Source: Tyto alba (lineage: Eukaryota; Chordata; Aves; Strigiformes; Tytonidae). Taken from it: a DNA stretch of 64,000 bases. The notes beneath the pieces were generated by a model. It had not been told where the DNA came from. It saw only the letters and a list, made by a program, of their open reading frames with translations, and made no database searches. Shown here piece by piece: positions 14,451-25,000 of the stretch (positions within the stretch are counted from its first letter, which is position 1; each line of letters opens with the position of its first letter). Where the stretch lies: assembly GCF_018691265.1 (NCBI RefSeq), contig NW_024881313.1, positions 10,244,501 through 10,308,500 of the forward strand. Reading direction: 5' to 3'. The position numbers and the translations under genes were made by a program.

Positions 14451-15627
14451 CCTCCCTCCTCATGACATCTTACTCCTTTTCCTCTCCTCTCCTGGCTGCC
14501 AACATTTTCCTCTTTAGCACTCTTTCCATTACTGTGTCAGTCTCTTCTGGTCTGAATTTTTCCTTTGCTCTTTTTGTAATTTGACCCTTGTGAATGACAC
14601 ATTGCTAGGCATATAAACAGATTCTACTTACAGTCTAAAATTAGATTTCTAGTCTAAACTTGTCATCTAGGCAACCTCTGTAATCAATAGCGAAAGATAA
14701 ATACCACAAGAAAGCAATTCATCACATTTTAAGATTATGTTGAAACTGGAGGGATTAATTGCTGTCTGGGCCACCTGTCTCTTTCTGCTGATTAAAGAGA
14801 GCACCCTAGATGACAGTCTCGGATGAGGTACCTGACTTTCAGATGGCTAAAATTAGCTTAAAAGTATTCTACCTGTTGTGCAAGGAGTGGTGTTGGTAAT
14901 GCATTACCTTTGTAAGATCTGTCCTACAGAGATAGAAACTGCATAAAATTGGAATGATATGGCACTCACAGTTTGATCTTTTTGTTCCTGAACTGATTTG
15001 CAGTGGTGCCAACAGTTATATTTGATTTTCAGTAGTCACTCCAGTAATGTGACATTCTAGAAATCAAACCCCTACTATTTTGTTAGAATAGTTAATATTT
15101 ATATAGCTCATGTGAATTTCTCACCAAATGGCAGAATCCATTTCATTTTTGACATGAGGAGCTAGGAGCTTCAGAACATTTCTGACAAGGCCATACTGCA
15201 CTGTACAACAACATAATTGGATACAAACCCAGTTATATAAATCATAGGGAACTAAGTTTACTGATAGATAGTTTCTACTATTGCAGTGGTTGTTACTAAA
15301 TCACAAACATGCCCACACAAGGTGTTCAGATACAATTTGATCATTAACAGTCAAAAATTTTTGATTACTAATGCTGCACATAAGCATTTGGAATTATAAA
15401 AATAAAACTTGGAAATACATATAAAACTATTTATGGACAAATACTGTATGGAAAGATGTTGAGCAAAACTGTATACAGGAAAATATTTAGCAGTTACAGT
15501 TACTCGCATAGGAAAATGGTATTTATGGTTCTAATGTTTGATCTTCTTTTAACAGTGCTGTAACTCACCACTGAACCAACACACTGGGAACAGCTCATAG
15601 CATCAGAAACTTCATCCACATAAACTG

Positions 15628-15663
15628 ATGCCATCACTCTGGTCTCCAAGCACTGTGAACTGA
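15628..15663 (+). other. Upstream ORF 1 in the DGKB leader
   Basis: ATG at 15628 followed by ten sense codons and TGA at 15661-15663 (peptide MPSLWSPSTVN). It lies in the predicted leader, 84 bases before the main ATG. Its start context is weak (C at -3), so scanning ribosomes would mostly bypass it. It would be translated only if the leader exon is as predicted. Any effect on DGKB translation is inference. Confidence 0.5.
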
Positions 15664-15677
15664 AGCTGAGAATCTGT

Positions 15678-15719
15678 ATGGAGTTTATATCACCTGGGTC
15701 AAAGGGATTGTTTTCCTGA
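15678..15719 (+). other. Upstream ORF 2 in the DGKB leader
   Basis: ATG at 15678, thirteen codons, then TGA at 15717-15719 (peptide MEFISPGLKLFS-like; read directly it begins MEFISPGSKG and ends LFS). It has T at -3 and G at +4, a weak to moderate context. It ends 27 bases before the main ATG, so reinitiation at the DGKB start would be possible but inefficient. Regulatory meaning is inference. Confidence 0.45.
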
Positions 15720-15746
15720 TATTTAACAAGGACCCTTACTGCCAGT

Positions 15747-15816
15747 ATGACGAGCCAGGAGAAGTGGGTTAACCTTAGTCCTGGAGAGTTCTCTCAGCTA
15801 CAGAAATATGCAGAAT
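15747..15816 (+). CDS. DGKB: DGKB first coding exon (residues 1-23 plus first base of codon 24)
   Basis: This is the start of diacylglycerol kinase beta, a calcium-responsive type I kinase that phosphorylates diacylglycerol to phosphatidic acid at membranes, mainly in neurons. The translation opens [20 protein letters not shown] and ends YAE, matching the remembered vertebrate DGKB N-terminus apart from a few substitutions. This segment begins the recoverin-homology domain that precedes the EF hands. The ATG has A at -3 and A at +4, an acceptable context. The exon ends after one base of codon 24 (T), followed by a consensus donor GTAAGT at 15817-15822. The next coding exon supplies AT, completing Tyr24. 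Paralogues DGKA and DGKG start similarly, but residues joined from the next two exons identify the beta gene. Confidence 0.95.
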
Positions 15817-18800
15817 GTAAGTAATTTTTAAAATATGTGATTTTATGGCTAATTAAGAATATTTTGAATGCAGAATATAATATTATTATGTTATCGATAT
15901 TATTCACTGACAAGTAAGAGGTTAAATTATGTTATTTTTTTTTAATAGAAAATGTTATAATTATGTTTATATGTTTTTTAATCCAAAAGTTATGTTCTTT
16001 GGAGGGGGAAAAAAAAAGTGTTTTTTTATTTACTTTTTACTGAACAATTATTATCTAATATGGTACCATCTGGACTGACTATGGATTATGTGACTGTGGG
16101 TATTTGGAGAGGGTATTTTTATTATTTGGCTGCCTTAAATTCACCATAAAAAAATGTAGGCCACTGGAGTGGGGTTTGTAGTTAAGAAGAAGTCTTGCTT
16201 AGTCATGGAGGAAACATGGAGCTTCCAAGAGAGTCACATCTAGATGTTCAATATGAAGATGTTTTTAATACTATAAACAACATGAAGGAGGAGTTGTCCT
16301 GTGTAAGAGCAGGAAACAAAAATCTCTGTAAGCTCAATGTCTAGTTCTTCAAGTAGTGCACAGGCAAAACTTCCTTTAAGTTGCCTGAACAACTTAGATG
16401 GCTCAGAATTACATGCTTAGAGGACAGATACTGAACACGAGAAATTACATTTAGGAGACTGTTATGAAGCCTGATAAGAACTGATCTGGAAGAGAAGAAC
16501 ATTTAGGAAGTTTTCCTGTATAAGTAATCTAAATTTATTTTTTTAAAAATGGAGAAAGTCTCATATTATTTATGAATGCTGTTGACTTATTCCTAAAGGA
16601 AACATTTGCTTATACAGTAAAATGAAGACTGGTGGTTGGGTTGTTTTTGTGCCTATGACATCACAGCATATACTTAACTGTATTCCAGTGCAATCATCTA
16701 ACAGAATAATGATTGCTAGAGTTATCTTTAATACTACATTCCACTGGATAGTGATTGAGATTCATAATGTTTTCATGATACCAAGTTAAGCCATGAATGA
16801 TACTTCATGTGACGCAGTGTCACTGAACTCCCCCAAAAATATCAGGTAGAAATATTTACATGATACTTTCTGGAACAGATGTATTTGATTCTCACAGTTT
16901 TCTATAATTGCTGTATAGTTCAAAGTATTCTGTTTATTGTGTTTCTTCCCCATGCCACCTTCTTGTCTCAAAGGTTAAGCTACAGAGATGAAGAAAATTT
17001 GCTCCATGTACTGTTTTAAAGTCTTAATGGTGTTACCAAGAAGGTGATATTTTGTGTCTCATTTCATAGTGGAATATAAGACATTGACACCGATCTGGTC
17101 TTTAATCAGTTAGGACATACTTCTTAAAGAAGGCCTTGAAGATCTAGTATAAGTCTGAGAACTTAAAATATCCATGCTTCTTAGTTGTCGTTTTATATGT
17201 ATACAACACAGAGAAACACTAAATAAAGGGAAACAAACAAGATGCAATTACACAGAGCTTAAAGAGAACACATCCAAATTTTATATTAATGTTCTTTTGC
17301 CTTCAGAGGCCATTGAAAATAAATTTTTGTGTTTCACGTTTGGTATGAATAATCTTGTTGCATTTAAATTATATCACCAAATGGATAGTGAATATACTAT
17401 AGCAGTTAAAAAAAAAAAAAAAATACTTCTGAAAATATTTACTTTCTCCTGGGAAAATATTTTTAAATGCTTCTTCGTTATTTTTTTTCAATACCAGAAA
17501 CTGAGACTTGTAATAGAGAAATAGAACAGTTACGGGTTTTTTTCCTATGCATTCTTGTAATTTAAGACTTCAGTATAGCATTTGCCAAAATATTTGTCAT
17601 CTTCCTTATGGGGAAAAAAAGTCATTTAATATATTCTTTTTCTTTCTGCTTCTCTTTGCTCCTGCAGCACTTCTTGCACACAGCATAGTTCAGAGCCATT
17701 GCTTTAATGGAACTATTGGTATCAGGATAAAGTATTTGGTGAAATTGGTTGTATTTGTTTCTGTTCAGGTTTGTGTGTGTACATAAAAGAAAGATATGGT
17801 GTCTTTCAAGCTTACTCTGCTTTTCTGTAATAGAAGTATGTTTTTTGAAAATGTGAAATGTGACTCATCTTTGTAAAAATATTTCAATTTCTGAGGCAAT
17901 TAGAAAAAAAAAAATTCTTAACTGTATATAGATTTTGTATACTGCCAAGGGAATATAACCCAGATATGGGCCTTATTTTGAATTTCTGAGATGTCCAATA
18001 TAATTTTACTAAATGACTAAATGGTGGTATCTTTAAATGTGTGATTTAGGACTTTAAAATTCACTTTTAAAAAATAAATAATGAATTGGATCCAAGATTT
18101 TTGAATTTTATAGATTTTTATCTAACATGGAGAGATACGAAATGCTGTGACAGTAGATGCCTTTACTTATTACTATATAGTAATTAAATTGTGTGGAATT
18201 TTAGAAGTTTGAGTATATATTTGCTTTGATATTTCATTGGCTTTGTTGGACATGGCAAGATAGTGAACTGAAAATCGTCAAATTTCTAGTAGAGTTTGGC
18301 TGGCTTGATAGAGTTTGTTTTTTAAGAAAAAAGCAACCAACCAACCAACCAAACAAAAAAACAACAAAAAAAGGCATTGCACAATTCTCCAATTCTTTCA
18401 AGCATGTGACTTGGGGTACCAGTGGGTCTCCTGTAGGAAGAAGAGATGATCTGGGTGTCAGGAGGTAACACTGCAGGGATGTTTGACTTCGTGGCAGTTT
18501 CTTGCCAACAAGTGATGGTGATGAGCCCCCCAGCCTTGTCTTGTGTGAAGGAGTGGTTTTCACTGAAGGACAAGCTATAATCACAGGGTGTATTTCAACT
18601 TCTGCTTCTCTTTGGAGCCTAGGTAAATTTGGTTAAGAAAGTTTGCTCGTTTATTTTCAGGAGATGAGTCGGTGTTCTGCATTTCATATGCCTATCTACC
18701 CAGAAAACACTCTCTTTAAGATGTATTTGCTGGTGTTTTGCATATTTGCTTGGTGGTCAGTAAAAACCCTCATAGACTTCCCTTTTCATGCTGAATCCCC

Positions 18801-20014
18801 TCAACCTAAGCTCACTTTGGAGTGAGACAGTGTTTTGCTTGTGTGACAACCCCAGCCGCTGCCCTCCATGCAAGCGCACACCACCTTTCTGGTCTGATAG
18901 CCGTAGTTTTGATCCAGTATTGGAAGGGTGGTAACCCAGACTATTCTGCCGCATAGCAGACAGGGCACACTTGTAGGAGTGAGGGATTTGGGTCTAAGTC
19001 TTTTGAGGTTGAAGCTCAGTTTGAACACATATTCTCGATCTTTCCCCTAACTAGAAGGCAAGCCTATCTCACTCCTACCTGGTTTATGAAGTTGACTATT
19101 GCTGCCAGACTTTGCTGAAATCAGTCAGATCTGCCAGTATTATGGTTTCTGAGAATAGCAGAGGAGTGTGTCCATCCAAGTTCTAAGAGGCAGTTAAGCG
19201 CCTCTTCTTATCTTTAGAATGTAACAGAACTCAGGAGGCACCTAGATGAGCTACTGGTCTTCTGCATCAGTAGACTTTAGTTATGTAAAGGAATTTTCAA
19301 ACTGGATTGAGATACAGGCTGCACAGATAATAAGCTTAAAGTACTTCCAGAGTTAGGTTATACGTGTGGAACTGTAGCTGATTGAGTGTGGACATTATAG
19401 ATCCAGCTGTCCTGGGCTTAGAGGTCTCAATTTAGCGTAAATCCCCTTTTTAGTCACCAAAGTAGGTGTATGAATCATTCACCATATTAAGTCCATTAAA
19501 CTCCTCATGTGGATTTTATTGTTCCAACATAGATGTGCGCTTTCCACTTTCTGACTGAAAGACACTTTGCTCCAGTTTAGTGTAGCTCTGCTTTTAATTA
19601 ATCTTCTATCAATTTGATGATTTGCAAGTACAGTTAAACAAAAAAGGAATGCTCCTAGCTCTGTGTGCAGGTACTGTCTGTCCTTCACATCCCATTGAGA
19701 AGTTCCTACTACATCTTGAATGCCTGTCTTCTTCATCACATATTTATAGTATGATTTTCAGCTTTATCCAAGTGTATTGTCTGGTGAACACAAACTCTGA
19801 ATGTAAAATTTCTTTCCTGAACACATACCAGCTTTTCCCAATTTCCATAAATCTAACTGAGCAAGAAAGGAGAATTTCTCCACCAATTGTTTCTACTCAC
19901 AAAACACTTCCCTCTAAGCAACACTCAGAATTTAATAGTAAGTTAATATCTTCCAGTAAATTAGTCCAAGGAATATCCATAATTTATTTTTACCAAATTA
20001 TTTTTGAGTTCAAT
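15817..20014 (+). other. DGKB: First coding intron of DGKB, left part
   Basis: The intron opens with the consensus donor GTAAGT at 15817. The stretch is AT-rich with poly-A and CCAA-type simple repeats; no gene is recognised. ORFs at 17174-17524 and 19622-20032 show no domain and include translated low-complexity sequence. Confidence 0.75.
18334..18372. repeat. (CCAA)n microsatellite grading into A-rich sequence
   Basis: Four CCAA units followed by AAAC/A-rich sequence. Confidence 0.8.
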
Positions 20015-20019
20015 TCAAG
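20015..20019. repeat. Left target-site duplication of LTR 1 (TCAAG)
   Basis: TCAAG immediately precedes the LTR terminus TGTTG and is repeated exactly at 20509-20513. Confidence 0.85.
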
Positions 20020-20508
20020 TGTTGTGGTTTGAGCCTACTCAGCAGCTAAATGCCACACAGTTGCTCACCCACCCTCCCCCCACTTGGGAATGGGGAGAGA
20101 ATCGGAGGGGCAAAGGGAGACTCGCAGGTTGAGATAAAAACAGTTTATTAACAGTAACAGAATAATACGGTGACACCAGTATCAACAGGTAATGTACTAC
20201 ACAGCTGCTCACCACCAGCCGACCAACACCCACCTGCTCCCGCTGGTGATCCCAAACACAAAAGCCCCACAGCCACACTCCCAGAAATGAGAGCCCCTCC
20301 CAGCCCACTCCTGCCTTTATATAGTGAGCACAATGTCACATGACATGGACTATCGGCCAATCGGGGCCCAGCCCTCCAGCTGTGCTCCCCCTGCCCCCGC
20401 ACACAGGTGAGGGCACTGGGACCTGGGGAGCCCCTGGGGTCTCTGTGCTGCAGCACTCCTCCTGCTACTAAAACGAACAGGAACTCTATTCCAGCCCGAA
20501 CCAGGACA
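20020..20508 (-). mobile_element. Solo LTR of an avian ERVL-like endogenous retrovirus (489 bp)
   Basis: The element begins TGTTGTGG and ends GGACA on the + strand (TG...CA termini) and is flanked by a perfect 5-bp duplication TCAAG at 20015-20019 and 20509-20513. Five-base duplications are characteristic of ERVL-class elements. Read on the minus strand it starts like the widespread neoavian LTR whose consensus opens TGTCCTGGTTTC. It has a TATA-type box (TATATAAAG, + strand 20315-20323) followed 166 bases later by AATAAA (+ strand 20144-20149), giving a conventional U3-R-U5 order. No internal retroviral genes are present, so it is a solo LTR left by LTR-LTR recombination. It lies in the DGKB first coding intron, opposite to the gene. 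The exact family name was not assigned. Confidence 0.88.
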
Positions 20509-20513
20509 TCAAG
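20509..20513. repeat. Right target-site duplication of LTR 1 (TCAAG)
   Basis: TCAAG immediately follows the terminal CA of the LTR and matches 20015-20019 exactly. Confidence 0.85.
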
Positions 20514-20992
20514 GCAACTTTATACTTCCAACTTAAGACCTTTCTTCATCTGCTCATCCTACTTAAGTTTGAGGCTTCAAATGAATTTTTTGAACAGTTT
20601 AAGTATTACTTTAAAAAGAAGAAAAGTGTATTTCTAGAATTCAAAGAGCATATTACCTAATATTTGGTTCTTTGCAGTTAATGTGCATATGCATGGGTTT
20701 TAGAAGAATAATTATTTCCAAAGTCAGTTCCACTGTGTCCTCCTTGCTGGTCAAATGAAAAGTCTCCTTTGTCCTCTTGTTCTAAAGAGAGAATAGTAGA
20801 AAATATTTAGCATTAGATCTTTGCCTGTTTTTAAAATGCCTCAGAAAAATATGCTAAAAGGAAGAGAACTGAGATAACTGGTGTGCTCATTATATAATAG
20901 TAATAATAATACCACCACCAATAATGTAGTACACACCAAATTCTGAAGATTCTAGGTAAATACATGCACCCAGGGGAAGAAAATTAGTTTTT
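20514..20992 (+). other. DGKB: Intron spacer between the two solo LTRs
   Basis: About 480 bases of ordinary AT-rich intron separate the two LTR insertions. A short AAT/ACC-type microsatellite lies near 20896-20922. The spacer resembles neither LTR nor retroviral internal sequence, so the LTRs are not the two ends of one provirus. Confidence 0.7.
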
Positions 20993-20997
20993 GTTTT
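20993..20997. repeat. Left target-site duplication of LTR 2 (GTTTT)
   Basis: GTTTT directly precedes TGTTGTGG at 20998 and equals the bases after the right LTR end. The surrounding T-rich run makes a chance match easier than for LTR 1. Confidence 0.75.
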
Positions 20998-22069
20998 TGT
21001 TGTGGTTTAGGCCTGATTGGCAGCCAACCACAATGCAGCACCTCTCTCTCCCTCCTCCTCCGGCAATGAGAAGGGACAGAGAGCCAGGCTTGGGGTTCAA
21101 GATAGGACTGGGATGGGGAAAAATCCCCCTTTTATGATCACGAGCAAAAGGCAGACTCGTTAGGGGAAGAAAAAAAGAACATACATTTATTACAGACACT
21201 AAGAACACATAGCAGAGTAAGACAGTGAGTAGCATTGCCACATCTTGAGAACACCTTCCCCCCACCCCTCCCTTCTTCCCGGGCTCAGCTCTGCTCCCGA
21301 TATCTCTACCCCCTCCCCCAGTGGCGCAGGGGCAGGGAATGGGGGGGTGCAGTCAGTGCTGCCACTTCCTTCATCTTCGGTGAGGGGAGTGTCCGAAACT
21401 TGTTCCTCCTGCTCCATCGTGGTCCCCCTCTCACAGGAGACAGTCCTCCACAAACTTTCTCTGACTTGAATTCCTCCCATGGGCCGCAGCATTCCCCACA
21501 CTGCTCCGTCATGGGTCACTAACTTCCTCCGACTGGATTCTCTCCCACGGCTGCAGCCCTTCCCGAGCTGCTCTGGCGTGGGACTCCCCCACATGCTGCA
21601 ATCCTCCCAGCACTGAATTACAGCAGCGGAGCTACCTTTTCCCATGAGACCCCGGCCTTCTTCGGGCACAGAACCTTGATCATCTGAGCAGGAGCAATAG
21701 GCCATAAATCAATGTCTGCTCCACCGTAGATCTCTATGGGTGGCGGGGGGGGGCCGCCTTGCTGTCTCACCACAGGATACAGGGGGTCTCTGCTCCGGCA
21801 CACCTCCCCCCTCCTTTCTTCCTCCGTTCCTCCACTGACCTTGGTGTTCATGCAGCTGCAGCAACTCCTCCTCACCAGTCCCACTGCTCCTCACCACATC
21901 CCTTCTTAAATACGTTATCGCAGAGGCGCAGCCGATTGGCTCAATTTCCCAAACAGAAGTGGAGCTGACGTGGAGCTGGGGGAGCTTCGAGAAGCTTCTC
22001 ACAGGGGGCCACCCCGATAGCCCCCTCCCCTGCCACCAAAAAACTCCACTAGTCACTCAACCCAAGACA
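20998..22069 (-). mobile_element. Solo LTR of a second ERVL-like avian retrovirus family (1072 bp)
   Basis: The + strand starts TGTTGTGGTTTAGGCC and ends CCCAAGACA, with a perfect 5-bp duplication GTTTT at 20993-20997 and 22070-22074. On the minus strand a TATA-like TATTTAAG (+ strand 21905-21912) is followed about 0.7 kb later by AATAAA (+ strand 21186-21191), which fits a long-R LTR. Its GC content is far above the surrounding intron. Its left 16 bases resemble those of the neighbouring LTR (TGTTGTGGTTTGAGCC), so the two families share their U5 end but differ elsewhere. The open frames inside it, including one of 168 codons on the minus strand at 21199-21705, look incidental. It is a solo LTR with no gag, pol or env. 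Confidence 0.85.
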
Positions 22070-22074
22070 GTTTT
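22070..22074. repeat. Right target-site duplication of LTR 2 (GTTTT)
   Basis: GTTTT follows the terminal CA of the LTR at 22069 and matches 20993-20997. Confidence 0.75.
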
Positions 22075-25000
22075 CTTTAGATTTCATGATCAATGCTGGC
22101 TGTGGGAAATAAAGTTGAAAAGATGCAGGATTTTTTCTGCATAAAAATGTCACTGCATAGGGTAAAGTACATATGGGACTTTTCAGGCAGATCCTGTTTC
22201 TTCTGAACTGTATAGTACCAGGTATATGCATAGTTCTACACTAGTACTAACAGCAGCCTGAATTGTAAGGACCTTAGAGGGAAACAACATAAATAGCTTT
22301 ATTGTGATTATTGTCTGTATGGTAAGTTTGATTAGTTTGGACAGGGTGTTTTGTATCCTTTTTATTAAATGAACTTTGTATCTCCTTTTAATTAAATAAA
22401 GATATATGATGGTTGTAGTCCAAATTATATTTTACAGGGAGTTTAGAGGATCCTGCTCCAAAAGCAAGTGAGAAAATATTGAAGGGATTGGAAACAGTTA
22501 AAGCAAGACTCTTTCATGATTCAGCTAGGCTTTAAAAGAAAGAAGGAAGGTCTGCCCTTCCCTTAGTAGGCAGAGAGAGGTGGAGAAAAAGGCCTCTGAG
22601 CTCTGGCAGCATGTGCACTCTGGGGAAATAGCTTGGTTTTGTGTTGTCCTTTTGAGTTTTTCAACAAAATGTGCCCTGAGGAAAAAGCCTGAAAAAGACT
22701 TTTCACAAAACTTTTGGCAGTGAGTTTTTCCCAGGCTGGTGGAGGAGAACTTGGGCAGACTGTCACAGCCTGAAGATAGAAATAGATGTTGGAGTGCTAC
22801 TGAAATGGCTCTGAGAACAGGAGCAGCAGCTGCAGCATCTTTTGATGTAGCATCAATAGCTACTGCAAGAACTAGACAGTGTAAGATTTCTATAGGGGAA
22901 CAGGAAAGAGGAACTTGTGAAATAGATCTCTGAAGAGAAACAGGAAGGTCAGCAGAAGTTTTGGTCCAGAATTAAGTTGCCAGAGACTCTTGGGTGGGTT
23001 TGATTCTTTGGCCCTCACAGATGGAAAAGATTTTCTTTTACAATGGGTATAAATGATAACCTGCGGGGAACTTTATGCATGTGGCAGCTGGTCACCAGCA
23101 GCTATTGGCCATTACGCAATCCTTCAAAGGGTCCCAGGCTTCTGGTGCCACATGGAATTGTGCTAATTCTAATGAGGGAATGGGCTTCATCAAAGAATAC
23201 AGATTGCTAAAACCAGCTATTTTTGGCTGTTTGGAAAGTGGAGAGGGAAAATTGCTGGTGATTACTGACAGTAGTTTTACCCCAAGCATTGGATTTTAGG
23301 AGTATGGTGTTTCTGCTGCTGTTAGTAAAGATGGAGGAAATTAAGTTCTCATAAAGTTTTGTCAGAGCCTGTCAGACTGGCTGAAAAATGGAGTCTGCCA
23401 GCGCTGCCTGTATGATAACCCATGCACTTGGAGAACTTCATGAAGAAGGATAATGGTCTTAATGAGAGATCCTCTCTTTGCATGCAAGGCTTGTTGGGGG
23501 TGGAGTGGCCAGAAAAAGGGGCCAGTTCATGATTCATGGAGTCTGAATCCTAATTCTGAGTCTGTGACTGGAGACTAAAAATCTGAATAAGAGAAACTGG
23601 AGTCCCACTCAAGGGTTTGATGGGGCACTTGCTTTAGTTCTTCTGAGAGGTGAACTATGAACTATGCCTATTGATACAACACTGTATTTTTTTTCTTGAC
23701 ATCTGTGAATTTAAATCCCTGGTGAACATTCCTGTGTTGTACCAATTCAGCAAAAATGGGATAGAAATATTATATCTGATAGGTTTAGGCTTTAGACAGG
23801 TTTCTTCACTCTGTCCAAAGGAAGGTCTGCACTACTGAGGATATTAGATGCAACTTTATGACTTGTGTTAGACTGAAATCCAGAATAAGATACAAAATTG
23901 TGAATTTATCTTTCATTTAACTAGACATAACTGGGACTTGGCCTCTGGAGATTGTTTCACAGATGAAGTTGTTGTGTGGGGTGGAGATCTGGGCACCATG
24001 TTACCTGCAGAAGTATTAGTGGATTTCTTTCCTTTGTCTTATCAGAAATTCTGTATTATGTCTTGAAGAGAATGTAATAGATGTATAAGCTGAGCATTTC
24101 TGAAGGAAAAAATCTGTTAGAGTATGATCTAGATCTCTGAGATGGGCTTTCTAGTGGCTTAAAATGCTTAGTGTTCCTGCCATGATGTATGCCTATCTAT
24201 GACTATCAGGTGTGGTTTTACCCAAACAGAAGCCAGTCAAATCTCTAGTTTAACCTGTTTAGGGTAAACCGCGTCACATTGACTCTGTCCACAACAGTGA
24301 GTAAGGAAGTACCTTCTCATGGAAGTCAGTTGGGGTACTCAGATATATGCAGAACTTGTGGGCATGGAAGCAGGAAACACTGAAGAAGGGCATCCAACTT
24401 GTTTAAGATACAATAGACTATTTAGGGAAAGGGACAATGCAGAAGAGAGTGCTGACCTCCTTACTTTGACAAAAAGGTCTATCAAAGTATTCAAGAATTA
24501 CTTTATTTCATGACAGAAGAAAATGCATTTTTGTTCCTTCAGTCCCTCTCAGGCTACTATATATTCTAATTTTAGACAATCTTTTAGGAATTAATGGCTT
24601 TCTTAGAACTTTATTTGAATTGTATGTGTAATGGCATGAAGTAAAGTCACATTAAGTGACTTTTTGGGTTATCTTATTGTAGTATTATGTCGATTTCCGC
24701 TAATATCAGGGATCCCCCCCTGTCTTCTGACTGCAAGAAACTCCATATGCCAGCTTCAAGGAGACATGTTTTAAGAGAGGAAAATAGTGAATTTTTATGC
24801 ATTTGTGACTATCATATGGCAAAACTGGGACATGCTCTGCTGTTTATAAGATCCCCTATTCCTCTGCAGAACAGAGGATGCTCCCAGAAATATCTGACTT
24901 GTTCAGGATTTCAGATATAAAGGGATTATAGTCATCGAAATGCAAGACTACTGTTGCTGCTGCATGCTGGTGAACAGTGACTGGTAGCAAGTGGTCATGT

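Larger units (their letters stand above)
1..15555. other. Upstream or leader-intron DNA of DGKB, no gene recognised
   Basis: No coding exon, RNA gene or clear transposon was recognised. Most is AT-rich. GC-richer patches occur at about 190-340, 1966-2150, 7160-7375 and 12950-13090; none has a domain-bearing frame. Small ORFs such as 8253-8615 (+) and 11460-11795 (-) have no recognised motif and appear random. If the predicted acceptor at 15555 is correct, part or all of this stretch is intron between noncoding DGKB leader exons, which cannot be placed from sequence alone. Confidence 0.6.
15556..15746 (+). other. DGKB: DGKB 5' untranslated part of the start-codon exon
   Basis: The 191 bases before the ATG are inferred to be untranslated leader. 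A plausible acceptor, TTCTTTTAACAG, ends at 15555, so this exon is probably spliced to one or more upstream noncoding exons. No TATA-bearing CpG-rich promoter is seen next to it. The leader contains two short upstream ORFs, annotated separately. The exact left edge is a prediction from the splice motif; transcript data could move it. Confidence 0.6.

Noticed and set aside
19622..20032. 136-codon + ORF
   Set aside because: Runs from AT-rich intron into the LTR edge at 20020, has no recognised motif and no splice support.
21199..21705. 168-codon minus-strand ORF, the longest in the window
   Set aside because: It lies wholly inside the 1072-bp solo LTR, in its GC-rich leader, and shows no retroviral or cellular domain. 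Stop-poor GC-rich DNA explains it.
20020..22069. A single provirus with two LTRs
   Set aside because: The two LTRs differ in family and length and have different target-site duplications, and the 0.5 kb between them has no retroviral sequence.
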